Assembly: GCF_041677825.1 (NCBI RefSeq)
Contig: NZ_JBAYPG010000002.1
Coordinates: 1 to 64,000, forward strand
DNA: 64,000 nucleotides
Reading direction: 5' to 3'
Source of the DNA: Castellaniella sp041677825
Lineage (GTDB): Bacteria; Pseudomonadota; Gammaproteobacteria; Burkholderiales; Burkholderiaceae_B
The translations under genes were made by a program, and so were the position numbers. The notes under the pieces were generated by a model. It saw nothing but the letters and a program-made list of their open reading frames with translations, was not told where the DNA came from and did no database searches. Position 1 is the first letter of the stretch. Every line of letters starts with the position of its first letter. This document shows, piece by piece, positions 33,082-41,180 of this stretch.

Positions 33082-34500
33082 ATGCTCCAGCAGACCATAC
33101 GCCATCTCGTGACCCGCCTGTTTGCCGGTCAGCCCTCCGGGCCACTGCGCCTGTCACACAGTCAGCACGGTATCGACCGGCGCCTGGTCTCGCGGCATGC
33201 CATCAAGGTGTGCGAAGTCCTGCAACAGCAGGGCTATGACGCCTACGTAGTGGGCGGCGCGGTACGGGATCTCATCATAGGGCTCGCGCCCAAGGATTTC
33301 GACGTCGCCACCAATGCCACGCCCGCGCAGATCCGGCCGCTCTTCCGGCGCGCACGCATCATAGGGCGGCGCTTTCAGCTGGTGCATGTGGTCTTCGGCC
33401 AGGAAATCATTGAAACATCCACATTCAGGGCGCCTTCAGCCACGGGCCAGCCCACGGACGAACACGGTCGGATCCTGCGCGACAATGAATTCGGCACCCA
33501 CGAAGAAGACGCGGCACGACGCGATTTCACCATCAATGCGCTGTATTACGATCCTCTCAAGGAAGAAGTGATCGACTTCCATCATGGCGTGGCGGATCTC
33601 AAGAACCGGGTGGTGCGCATCATTGGCGACCCTGAAACCCGCTATCGCGAAGATCCCGTGCGCATGCTGCGGGCCATGCGCTTCAAGGCCAAGCTGGGCG
33701 CGCGCATCGACCCCGCCACCGAGGCGCCCATCACCCGTCTGGCGCCGCTCATAGCGCACGTACCGGCCTCGCGCCTGTTCGACGAAACCCTCAAACTGCT
33801 CAGTTGCGGGCATGCGATGGACTGCCTGCGCGAGTTGCAGCGGGCTGGCCTAACCCGCAACCTGATCCCGATCATCGAGCAGGTGCTCGCCGAAGACCGG
33901 GATGCCGCCTTTGTCGAGATGGCCTTGTCGCGCACGGATGCACGGGTGCGCGCGGGCAAGGCAGTCAGCCCGGGGTTTCTGTTCGCCGCCTTGCTGTGGC
34001 GGCCCGTACACAGGCGCTGGCAGGAACAGGTAGCCCACGGTGTGCAACGCAACGAGGCGCTCATCAATGCCGCCGATGCCGTCATGGAAGAGCAGTTGCA
34101 GGCCCTGGCCATACAGCGGCGCCACCAGGCCGACATGCGGGATATCTGGCTCATGCAGGCCCGCTTCGAGCGCGCCACCCTGCGCACCATCTGGCGCATG
34201 GTCGAACAGCCCAGATTCCGTGCTGCCGTCGATTTCCTGCAGTTGCGTGCCGAGGCACGCGAGGTCGACAGCGTATTGGCCCAGTGGTGGATGGACTTGG
34301 CCAACAGCAGCCATGAGCAGCGCACCCAGATGATCGAAGCATGGCAAGCCGGGCATGCGGGCGGCCGCAAGGCCGGCAGCGGCACCAGTGCGCGCCGCCG
34401 TCGGCGACCCAGCCGGCGCAAGGCCGGCACTGCGGCGCAAGCCGCAGAAGACGCCTCGCCCGCGCATGCATCCGGCGCCCGGGATGGTTCACCGCACTGA
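33082..34500 (+). CDS. pcnB: Polynucleotide adenylyltransferase PcnB (poly(A) polymerase I)
   Basis: 472 residues of the class II nucleotidyltransferase family. The active site reads VVGGAVRDLIIGLAPKDFDV, with the two carboxylates in DFDV; HVVFGQEIIETSTFR and DPETRYREDPVRMLRAMRF follow. These distinguish it from CCA-adding enzymes by context and length. It adds 3' poly(A) tails that trigger RNA decay. The C-terminus ends in a very basic Arg/Lys/Ser tail, as PcnB usually does. TAAAAT at 33068-33073 may be a -10, although transcription could also continue from hda. The FolK-FolA gene begins 3 bp after the stop. Confidence 0.93.
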   Translation: MLQQTIRHLVTRLFAGQPSGPLRLSHSQHGIDRRLVSRHAIKVCEVLQQQGYDAYVVGGAVRDLIIGLAPKDFDVATNATPAQIRPLFRRARIIGRRFQLVHVVFGQEIIETSTFRAPSATGQPTDEHGRILRDNEFGTHEEDAARRDFTINALYYDPLKEEVIDFHHGVADLKNRVVRIIGDPETRYREDPVRMLRAMRFKAKLGARIDPATEAPITRLAPLIAHVPASRLFDETLKLLSCGHAMDCLRELQRAGLTRNLIPIIEQVLAEDRDAAFVEMALSRTDARVRAGKAVSPGFLFAALLWRPVHRRWQEQVAHGVQRNEALINAADAVMEEQLQALAIQRRHQADMRDIWLMQARFERATLRTIWRMVEQPRFRAAVDFLQLRAEAREVDSVLAQWWMDLANSSHEQRTQMIEAWQAGHAGGRKAGSGTSARRRRRPSRRKAGTAAQAAEDASPAHASGARDGSPH

Positions 34501-34503
34501 AAC

Positions 34504-35604
34504 ATGGCTGCATCAAACGCCGGTCACGCCAGGCACAGGCCACGGCCAGCACGTGCCTACATCGGCCTGGGGGCCAACCTGGGGGCTGCCGCCCAGGCCG
34601 TGACAGATGCAGCCGCCACCTTGCGGCAGCATGCGCAGGTGCGGCACGCACGCCTGTCGCCCCTGTACGTCACGGCACCCGTGGACAGTTCGGGCCCCGA
34701 GTATGTCAATGCCGTACTGCACATCGAGACGACACTGGCACCCCACGCCCTGCTGGCCGAATTGCAACGGATCGAGCAGCAGCACGGCCGCACGCGGCCG
34801 TGGCGCAACGCGCCACGCACCCTGGATCTGGATCTGCTCTGGTACGACGGGCGCCGCATCTGCACGCCTGACCTGATCGTGCCCCATCCACGCATGCACC
34901 AGCGCGCATTCGTGCTGCAGCCGCTGCAGGACCTGGCACCGGATCTGATGCTGCCGCAGGGCTCGCTGGCTGCATTGCTGGCACAATGCACGGATCAGGG
35001 CATCCGCCCGCTGGCTGCAATGCCGCTGGCGCACGAATCCCCGCCACAGCGCCCACGGCGCGCCGAAGAACGGCCCGGAACAGGCCCGCGACAATCTGGA
35101 CCCTTCATGAATGTGCGCCAACATCCCCATATCCGCCTCGTTGTGGCCTACGATCAGAATCGTGCCATCGGCTTCAAGGGCGGCATGCCCTGGCACCTGC
35201 CCGGCGACCTGGCCCATTTCAAGCGCGTCACTCTCGGACACCCCATCATCATGGGCCGCAAGACATGGCTGAGCCTGGGCCGTCCGCTGCCGGGGCGGCG
35301 CAACCTCGTGCTGAGCCGGGATCCCGATTTCTGCGCGCCAGGCGCCCAATGTTGTGCCTCACTGGATGAGGCACTGGCACAGTGCGCGAACGACACGCAA
35401 GTGGCCATCATAGGCGGCCAGGGTGTCTTCGAACTGGCCTTGCCGATTGCCGATGAAATCATCGCCACCGAAATCCACGCCAGCTACCCGGCAGACACCT
35501 GGTTTCCCCGGCTGCCCGACGGCATCTGGAAGGAGACCGGGCGCCAATCCCAACGACCCGAAAGCGGGGTTCACTACGATTTTGTAATCTACCACCGCGG
35601 TTGA
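34504..35604 (+). CDS. Fused HPPK-DHFR (FolK-FolA), folate synthesis and reduction
   Basis: One uninterrupted 366-residue frame. Residues about 15-165 are 6-hydroxymethyl-dihydropterin pyrophosphokinase (YIGLGANLG, RPWRNAPRTLDLDLLWYDG, PHPRMHQRAFVLQPL). Residues about 205-366 are dihydrofolate reductase (NRAIGFKGGMPWHLPGDLAH, MGRKTWLSLG, IIGGQGVFELAL). A proline/arginine-rich linker joins them. In most bacteria these are separate genes. An internal ATG at 35107, just before the DHFR domain, could allow a separate reductase, but only a weak GGA precedes it. The stop is 2 bp from the convergent oxidase gene stop, at the edge of the AT-richer island. Confidence 0.9.
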   Translation: MAASNAGHARHRPRPARAYIGLGANLGAAAQAVTDAAATLRQHAQVRHARLSPLYVTAPVDSSGPEYVNAVLHIETTLAPHALLAELQRIEQQHGRTRPWRNAPRTLDLDLLWYDGRRICTPDLIVPHPRMHQRAFVLQPLQDLAPDLMLPQGSLAALLAQCTDQGIRPLAAMPLAHESPPQRPRRAEERPGTGPRQSGPFMNVRQHPHIRLVVAYDQNRAIGFKGGMPWHLPGDLAHFKRVTLGHPIIMGRKTWLSLGRPLPGRRNLVLSRDPDFCAPGAQCCASLDEALAQCANDTQVAIIGGQGVFELALPIADEIIATEIHASYPADTWFPRLPDGIWKETGRQSQRPESGVHYDFVIYHRG

Positions 35605-35606
35605 CA

Positions 35607-36911
35607 CTACCCGGACAATTTGTCCAGCAGTTTGTACCATGTCACACCAGCAGCCATATAGAAACGCTGCAATTCGTGCAGCGGAATCGTGCGCATGGAA
35701 CTGACCGGAAAGTCGATCCGAGCCTCATCGGCAGCAGCCAGCCAAGTCGCCATGAGTCTCCCCATGAGGGTAGCCATTGCGACACCTCGGCCGTTGTAAC
35801 CTATGGCAATTGCCAATCCTGGCTCCGGGATGTGGACATGTGGCAGAAAGTCCGGCGTAATTGCGATTCTGCCATGCCATCGATATTCGTATCGTATGCC
35901 TTTCAGAATCGGGAACATGAGTTCCAGTGCACGTTCCACGTGTCGCCACTCAGAGGTACTGGCAGGCGTATGCGTGTGACCCCGCCCCCCAAGTACGAGC
36001 CGGCCATCAGCATCCCGTTTTAAATAGATCAATAACCGGCGGGAGTCGGAGGTGACCTCTCCACCAGCAAGAATCCGAGTGGCTTCCCCCTGCAAGGGTG
36101 GTGTTGCCACCACAAAGCTCTGTGCATTCAGTATCGTTTTGCGTAAGCCAGGCCACAGATCATCGGAATAGGCATTAGTGGCAATCAGTACCCTGGCACC
36201 CTGAATCACATGCCCAGTTTGTGTCGTGGCATGCCACACGTGGCCATGTCGCTGCAAGCAAACGACGTGAGCATTGCTGAAAATCCGAGCACCCACGGAC
36301 CGGGCCGCACGGGCCAGCCCAAGCGCGTAGCCCAGAGGTTGCACGCTTCCCGCGCGATAGTCGATCCAGCCACCGGCAAATGTTCCATAGCCGATACGCC
36401 GAGCAACGTCGGCAGAATCGAGCAAAGCCACAGCTGCCCCTCGCCTCGACCAGTCGTCATGACGCTTGCGAATGATCTGTAAAGCCCTGTCGGAGTGAGC
36501 AGTCTGCATCCACCCCTTGCGCACCGGATCACACTGAATCCGATATTTCTCAATCAGATCAAAGACTATATCCGCGGCGTTGCCCGCTTGTTCAGCAAGC
36601 ATTTCCCCCATTTGACCATATCGTCGACGCAATTCGGCAGGATCATATTTCAGGCCGGGGATCACCTGACCACCATTACGCCCCGAGGCACCCCAGCCGG
36701 GTTGTTCAGATTCGAGCACAACAACATCCACCCCTAGCTCTGCAAGGTGCAGGGCAGTCGACAGGCCCGTATAACCACCTCCCACGATGATCACGCGAGT
36801 TTCGCAAGACTGATCCAAAGCAGGAAAATCAGCCCGCTCCTTCGTGGTCGCCCTCCACAAGGAAGGTGGCCATGGTTTTTCCGTATAAGATGAGGTGGTC
36901 TGCGCGCCCAT
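35607..36911 (-). CDS. FAD-dependent amine/amino-acid oxidase (DAO family, PuuB-like)
   Basis: About 434 residues. The FAD dinucleotide motif is VIIVGGGYTGLSTALHLAE, followed by LESEQPGWGASGRNGGQV, a hallmark of gamma-glutamylputrescine oxidase (PuuB)-like and sarcosine oxidase-like enzymes; a C-terminal GYNGRGVAMATLMG holds FAD. It would oxidise a secondary or primary amine, releasing H2O2. I start at the ATG at 36911, preceded by AGGA at 7 bases; an upstream in-frame TTG at 36944 would overlap the regulator stop. It is the last gene of the island operon. PuuB-like oxidases often sit beside PuuR-like XRE/cupin regulators, as here. Confidence 0.87.
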   Translation of the reverse strand: MGAQTTSSYTEKPWPPSLWRATTKERADFPALDQSCETRVIIVGGGYTGLSTALHLAELGVDVVVLESEQPGWGASGRNGGQVIPGLKYDPAELRRRYGQMGEMLAEQAGNAADIVFDLIEKYRIQCDPVRKGWMQTAHSDRALQIIRKRHDDWSRRGAAVALLDSADVARRIGYGTFAGGWIDYRAGSVQPLGYALGLARAARSVGARIFSNAHVVCLQRHGHVWHATTQTGHVIQGARVLIATNAYSDDLWPGLRKTILNAQSFVVATPPLQGEATRILAGGEVTSDSRRLLIYLKRDADGRLVLGGRGHTHTPASTSEWRHVERALELMFPILKGIRYEYRWHGRIAITPDFLPHVHIPEPGLAIAIGYNGRGVAMATLMGRLMATWLAAADEARIDFPVSSMRTIPLHELQRFYMAAGVTWYKLLDKLSG

Positions 36912-36940
36912 GGACATATCCTGAAATGGCTTGAACGAGG

Positions 36941-37585
36941 TCAATAGAGTGCTGGCGTCGTTACCCAGTAGACTTCGCAGTCGGACTCACCTATTGCCCA
37001 GAATCGGTACTGGGAACTCGCCCGGAAGGCGAACGAATCCCCTCTGTTCACTACATGCTCCTGGCCATCGATTTCAAGCCCGAGGCAGCCGGACATGACA
37101 AGCCCGCATTTGGCTCCAGTGGGGTGCCGTGCAGGGCTGTCGCCCGACTTCCCGCCAGGATGAATGACAAAACGCATGAACTGGATCTGGTGAATTTCGT
37201 CAGGTGAGAGGATTTCCTTGGTCATGCCACCGATTCCGAGATCCATGCGTCGTCGCTGTGCAGCACGCACCACATAGGGTTCATGCGGCAGCACGTCAGT
37301 ACCATTGTGGTTCCCACTGAACAACCAGGACACAGGCATCTCAAGGGCTTCGCTGATGAGGAGCAAGGACTTCAGCGAAGGCGATGAAATCCCGCGCTCG
37401 ATCTGGCTCAGGAGCCCGATCGAAATTTCTGCGCGAGTCGCGACTTCGCGCAATGACATACGTTTGACTTTTCTTCGGCGTCGGAGAACCTTACCGATGC
37501 CGGTTGCGATCATCTGCTGCGACGGTTGGGCAGCCTGCTCGGGAATGTCCAATTCAGTTGCGTCAGTACTCACAAACTGCCTCAT
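36941..37585 (-). CDS. XRE-family regulator with C-terminal cupin domain (PuuR-like)
   Basis: 214 residues. An XRE helix-turn-helix at about 30-85 (SLREVATRAEISIGLLSQIE, then SSPSLKSLLLISEAL) is joined to a cupin sensor (PTGAKCGLVMSGCLGLEI, GDSFAFRASSQYRFW). Such regulators usually repress amine or amino-acid catabolism and respond to the substrate. It lies within the operon, after dctM and before the oxidase gene. It probably controls the island promoter near 44.4 kb, where several palindromes lie (inference). The 28-bp gaps on both sides fit one transcript. Confidence 0.9.
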   Translation of the reverse strand: MRQFVSTDATELDIPEQAAQPSQQMIATGIGKVLRRRRKVKRMSLREVATRAEISIGLLSQIERGISSPSLKSLLLISEALEMPVSWLFSGNHNGTDVLPHEPYVVRAAQRRRMDLGIGGMTKEILSPDEIHQIQFMRFVIHPGGKSGDSPARHPTGAKCGLVMSGCLGLEIDGQEHVVNRGDSFAFRASSQYRFWAIGESDCEVYWVTTPALY

Positions 37586-37613
37586 GAATCATCAGAAACA
37601 AACATATTGATCA

Positions 37614-38921
37614 TTATTTCATCATCATGGGTATGATCAAGGAAATGGATGGAAATGCCACGAGAATCGCCAGGGTGATCAGATCAGTCACTACGAACCA
37701 GCCCACGCCCCTGAAGATTGTGGTCAGGCTCACCAGGTTTCCGAGAGCACTCTTGGTCACATAGACATTGAGCCCCACCGGCGGAGTAACCAAGCCAAGC
37801 TCAAGCAGTTTGACCAGAATGATCCCGAACCAGATGAGGTCCATACCGGTATTGCGCGCCAGAGGAAGAATGATGGGCATGGTCAGGAGCAAAAGGCCAA
37901 TCGAGTCGAGAAAACAGCCCAGAATGAGATAGAGAACCATAATGGCCAGGATCACCGAAATCTGGCTACCGCCAAACGCCATGAACCACTGGGTAATATA
38001 GGTCGGCACACCGCTGAGTGCCATGAACTTGCCAAGCAGTACCGTGCCGATGACGACCATGAAAATGCTGGCGGTTCCCGACAATGTCAGGATCACCGAA
38101 TCGAGCAGGATCTTCCAGGACATCGACCGGCGCAGTAGAGCCAGGACAATGGTGAGCATCGCACCGACTGCGCCCGCCTGAGTAGGCGTAAAGACCCCAA
38201 CAAAAATTCCGAGCAATACCGCAATGATCAGAACCGGCAGAGGCCAGACCTGCTTCAGGGATTCCAACTTCTCGTGGCGCGAATAGGCTTCCTGAACAGG
38301 CGGTGCGAGGGCTGGCTTGAGCCTCACCCGAATGATGATCATGGCTGCAAACATCACGGCAGACAGGACTCCTGGAAGAAACCCGGCCATGAAGACCTTG
38401 GCTACCGAGATTTCTGCCACATAGCCATAAAGAATCATCAGAATACTGGGTGGAATCAGCGAGCCCAGGGTACCGGCAGATGCGATCACGCCACTGGCCA
38501 AACCCGGGTCATATTTGTAGCGCAGCATCTCTGGGGTGGCAATCCGAGCAAACGCGGCCGATACCGCCACGCTGGAACCAGAGGCGGCTGACAATAAGCC
38601 GCATGCACCGACGCTGGCCACAGCCAACCCACCCGGCAACCACGACAGGAAAATCCGAGCTGCCCGAAACAGACCTGCAGAGAGTTTCGATGAACCAGCC
38701 ACGTATCCCATCAACAGGAACATCGGAATCGCCGTGAGGTTCCAGTCTCCAACAAAATTGAATGGTACGGCGGTAACCATCCCCCAGGCAGCATTCAGAT
38801 TCAATATCTTGGCGATCCCCACGAACGAGACCGCCCCCAAGGCAACACCAATGGGAATGCGCAAGCCAACCAGTGCCAGTCCAACAGCAAGCCCAATGAA
38901 GCCAATTGTCACGTTGCCCAT
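37614..38921 (-). CDS. dctM: TRAP transporter large permease (DctM)
   Basis: 435 residues, strongly hydrophobic with about 12 to 13 membrane segments. The DctM features LGSLIPPSILMILYGYVAEIS, GVFTPTQAGAVGAMLT and LGCFLDSIGLLLLTMPIILP are present. It forms the sodium-driven translocation channel for the substrate captured by DctP. It follows dctQ by 28 bp and precedes the regulator by 28 bp. The gene belongs to the AT-richer island. Confidence 0.94.
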   Translation of the reverse strand: MGNVTIGFIGLAVGLALVGLRIPIGVALGAVSFVGIAKILNLNAAWGMVTAVPFNFVGDWNLTAIPMFLLMGYVAGSSKLSAGLFRAARIFLSWLPGGLAVASVGACGLLSAASGSSVAVSAAFARIATPEMLRYKYDPGLASGVIASAGTLGSLIPPSILMILYGYVAEISVAKVFMAGFLPGVLSAVMFAAMIIIRVRLKPALAPPVQEAYSRHEKLESLKQVWPLPVLIIAVLLGIFVGVFTPTQAGAVGAMLTIVLALLRRSMSWKILLDSVILTLSGTASIFMVVIGTVLLGKFMALSGVPTYITQWFMAFGGSQISVILAIMVLYLILGCFLDSIGLLLLTMPIILPLARNTGMDLIWFGIILVKLLELGLVTPPVGLNVYVTKSALGNLVSLTTIFRGVGWFVVTDLITLAILVAFPSISLIIPMMMK

Positions 38922-38949
38922 ATTCCTGCTTCAGTCTTTGCCCAGGTCG

Positions 38950-39486
38950 TCAGACGATATCAACGTCCGGTGTTTCTGGGGAGGGGTCGAAATCCACTTC
39001 CGAAACTGCGCGCCACATGTTGTAGAGAATGGCCAGAAAGATTGCGGCAAAACCCAGCGGCAACGACAGTTTGGCGGGCCAGATGGTCACGTAGACCGAT
39101 CCCATGATGACTTCGTTGATGCGGTAGGAATCAACGGCATCGAGCATGGTCTGCCAGGTCAGAATGCCAAAGAAGAAACAGGACACCAGGCAACCGAGTA
39201 CATAGATGGTTCTCTGAGCCCTGTGCGGCATGAGGCGCACGAGAAGATCAGCGTTGATGTGCTCGTGCCTCAGCTCAACATAGGCCAGCGGAAGGAATAC
39301 CACCAAGACCATGTGATAGGCAGAGATGACTTCCAAATTCCCTTCGATAGGCGCACCGAACAGATTATCCAGGATGACATCGGCGCAAGTCTGAATCATC
39401 ATCAGCAACAAGCTGATGCCCGCCACGAGCATCAGTACGAACGACAAGTGGTGGATCAACTTTCCGAGTACAGAGGATGGTGTCAT
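38950..39486 (-). CDS. dctQ: TRAP transporter small permease (DctQ)
   Basis: 178 residues with four hydrophobic segments, typical DctQ. Segments such as LLMMIQTCADVILDNLFGAP and YVELRHEHINADLLV match the family, where the HI/NVD motif lies between helices 2 and 3. It pairs with DctM as the membrane complex. Its start overlaps the end of hyuB by 4 bp (ATGA), so the enzyme and transporter are translationally coupled, which argues that HyuAB acts on the imported compound. Confidence 0.92.
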   Translation of the reverse strand: MTPSSVLGKLIHHLSFVLMLVAGISLLLMMIQTCADVILDNLFGAPIEGNLEVISAYHMVLVVFLPLAYVELRHEHINADLLVRLMPHRAQRTIYVLGCLVSCFFFGILTWQTMLDAVDSYRINEVIMGSVYVTIWPAKLSLPLGFAAIFLAILYNMWRAVSEVDFDPSPETPDVDIV

Positions 39487-41180
39487 TGGAGGTTATAGCC
39501 CGTGCGAGCAGCTTCTTCGCTGATGTAACCTTCCACGACATCAGCCTTCACAGCTTCTGGGTCTCGTTCGGCCACCGGACCGTAACCACCTCCCCCCGCG
39601 GTGTAGATCGTAACGATATCGCCCTTTTGCAGAATGCGTCCTTCCTTGCTCTTGAGCGGGATGACCTGGCCATCACGCAATAATTCGCCAGACCCAGAAC
39701 GCCCGTCCTCACCACCAAACAAACCATATGGTGCCAGACGGAAGCGATCGGCATACATCGCGAAATTGATGTTGTCCTTCAGGATCTCGAAGCTGCGGTA
39801 GAAACCCAACCCACCGCGGTGCCGTCCTGCCCCTCCTGAGTCCTGAATGAGGCCATAGCCGACGATCCGGAAATGATCAAAGTCCATATCGGTGGCCTCG
39901 ATCGGTGTATTGGTGCAATTGGAGAGGGGCGAATCCACCGCATCGCAACCATCCTTGCGCGCCGAGGCACCGAATCCACCACCATATACCTCCAGATAAA
40001 CCTTGTATCTACCATCGGACTGATCTGAAAGGGATGTCACGAGAGTCGAGTCATTGCCACCAGAAATCACCTTCAGGGGCGCCGCCTGGGCGAGTGCCTT
40101 CATGACAGCATTGAAGCAGCGATAACTGGCTTCCATTCGGGCCCGTACCGGTGCCGGATATTTTGGATTCACCAAGGTACCTTCCGGCGCCGTAACCCGG
40201 ATAGGTCGCTTCAAGCCTTCATTGAACGGGATATCAGGGCTCGTCAGGGCTGCCTTGATCGCCGTCAAGGTCGCAGAGAGAGACGCCGAGAAAGGCGAGT
40301 TCAGATTTCTGGTAACCTGCGCGCAAGTGCCGGTGAAATCAATGTCGATCCCGTCATCATGAACCGTGACTGTCGCCTTGACAACCAGGGGCTCATCTGT
40401 AATGCCATCATCATCCACGGCATCTTCACCATGATAGACGCCGTTCTTCAACTCGGCCAAAGCCGCTCTGAAACGCGTCTCGGAGTACGAAATCAACCCA
40501 TTCATGGCGCTCTGCAGCTTCTGTACACCATATTTCTGGCACAACTGCCTGATCCGCTCTGCACCAACTGCATTGGCAGCGAATTGCGCATCAAAGTCAC
40601 CGATTGTCTGCCCCGGCACCCGGATGTTCGCAGCGAGAAGCCGCTTCAGGTTCCCGCGCCCGTCCCAATCATGAGCACGGCTGTACCGGGATGGCGGGAA
40701 GATGAACCCCTCTGCATGCACGTCCACGGCCTCGGTAGTCAGGCCCGGATTGCCGCCCCCCAGATCCAGGTGATGCGCCACCGTGCCCGCGAACGCAATC
40801 AGTTCACCTTCATAGAAGATCGGCGAATAAATAAAAACGTCCTGCAGGTGCTGCCCTCCTGAATACGGATCGTTGGTGATATAGAAGTCACCATCCTTGA
40901 GGTCCTTGATTGGCACGACTGCCGCGCATGATTTGAAAATCTCGGACATGGGCCCAAGCTGGATGGGGATCAGTTCGGCCTGGGCCACTACATTGCCTTC
41001 GCGGTCGAATAGAGCTGCCGATGCATCCGATGCCTCACGGATGATCGTGGAATAGGCAGAACGGATGAGCTTCACCCCCATCTCACGTGCCCCAGCGATC
41101 AAACCCTGCGAGATCACAGCGTAGTCTACGGGGTTGAGCTCTATAGATTGCGATCCACTGGCTGCTGATTTTTCAGACAT
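39483..41180 (-). CDS. hyuB: Hydantoinase B/oxoprolinase family subunit (HyuB-like), copy 2
   Basis: 565 residues. The family motifs NPVDYAVISQGLIAGARE, TNDPYSGGQHLQDVFIYSP and the glycine-rich end TAGGGGYGPVAERDPE are present. It is clearly diverged from the copy at 285-1958; the two share only family-level similarity by eye. The ATG at 41180 has GGAGAGAAGA just before it and overlaps hyuA by 8 bp. With HyuA it should form the ATP-dependent ring-opening or carboxylating enzyme for the compound imported by the TRAP system. Substrate candidates are 5-oxoproline, hydantoins or lactams (inference). Confidence 0.9.
   Translation of the reverse strand: MSEKSAASGSQSIELNPVDYAVISQGLIAGAREMGVKLIRSAYSTIIREASDASAALFDREGNVVAQAELIPIQLGPMSEIFKSCAAVVPIKDLKDGDFYITNDPYSGGQHLQDVFIYSPIFYEGELIAFAGTVAHHLDLGGGNPGLTTEAVDVHAEGFIFPPSRYSRAHDWDGRGNLKRLLAANIRVPGQTIGDFDAQFAANAVGAERIRQLCQKYGVQKLQSAMNGLISYSETRFRAALAELKNGVYHGEDAVDDDGITDEPLVVKATVTVHDDGIDIDFTGTCAQVTRNLNSPFSASLSATLTAIKAALTSPDIPFNEGLKRPIRVTAPEGTLVNPKYPAPVRARMEASYRCFNAVMKALAQAAPLKVISGGNDSTLVTSLSDQSDGRYKVYLEVYGGGFGASARKDGCDAVDSPLSNCTNTPIEATDMDFDHFRIVGYGLIQDSGGAGRHRGGLGFYRSFEILKDNINFAMYADRFRLAPYGLFGGEDGRSGSGELLRDGQVIPLKSKEGRILQKGDIVTIYTAGGGGYGPVAERDPEAVKADVVEGYISEEAARTGYNLQ

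Noticed and set aside
35605..35606. Insertion site of a mobile element at the folA/oxidase junction
   Set aside because: No direct repeats, tRNA, integrase or transposase are visible at this boundary; only composition and gene content hint at transfer.
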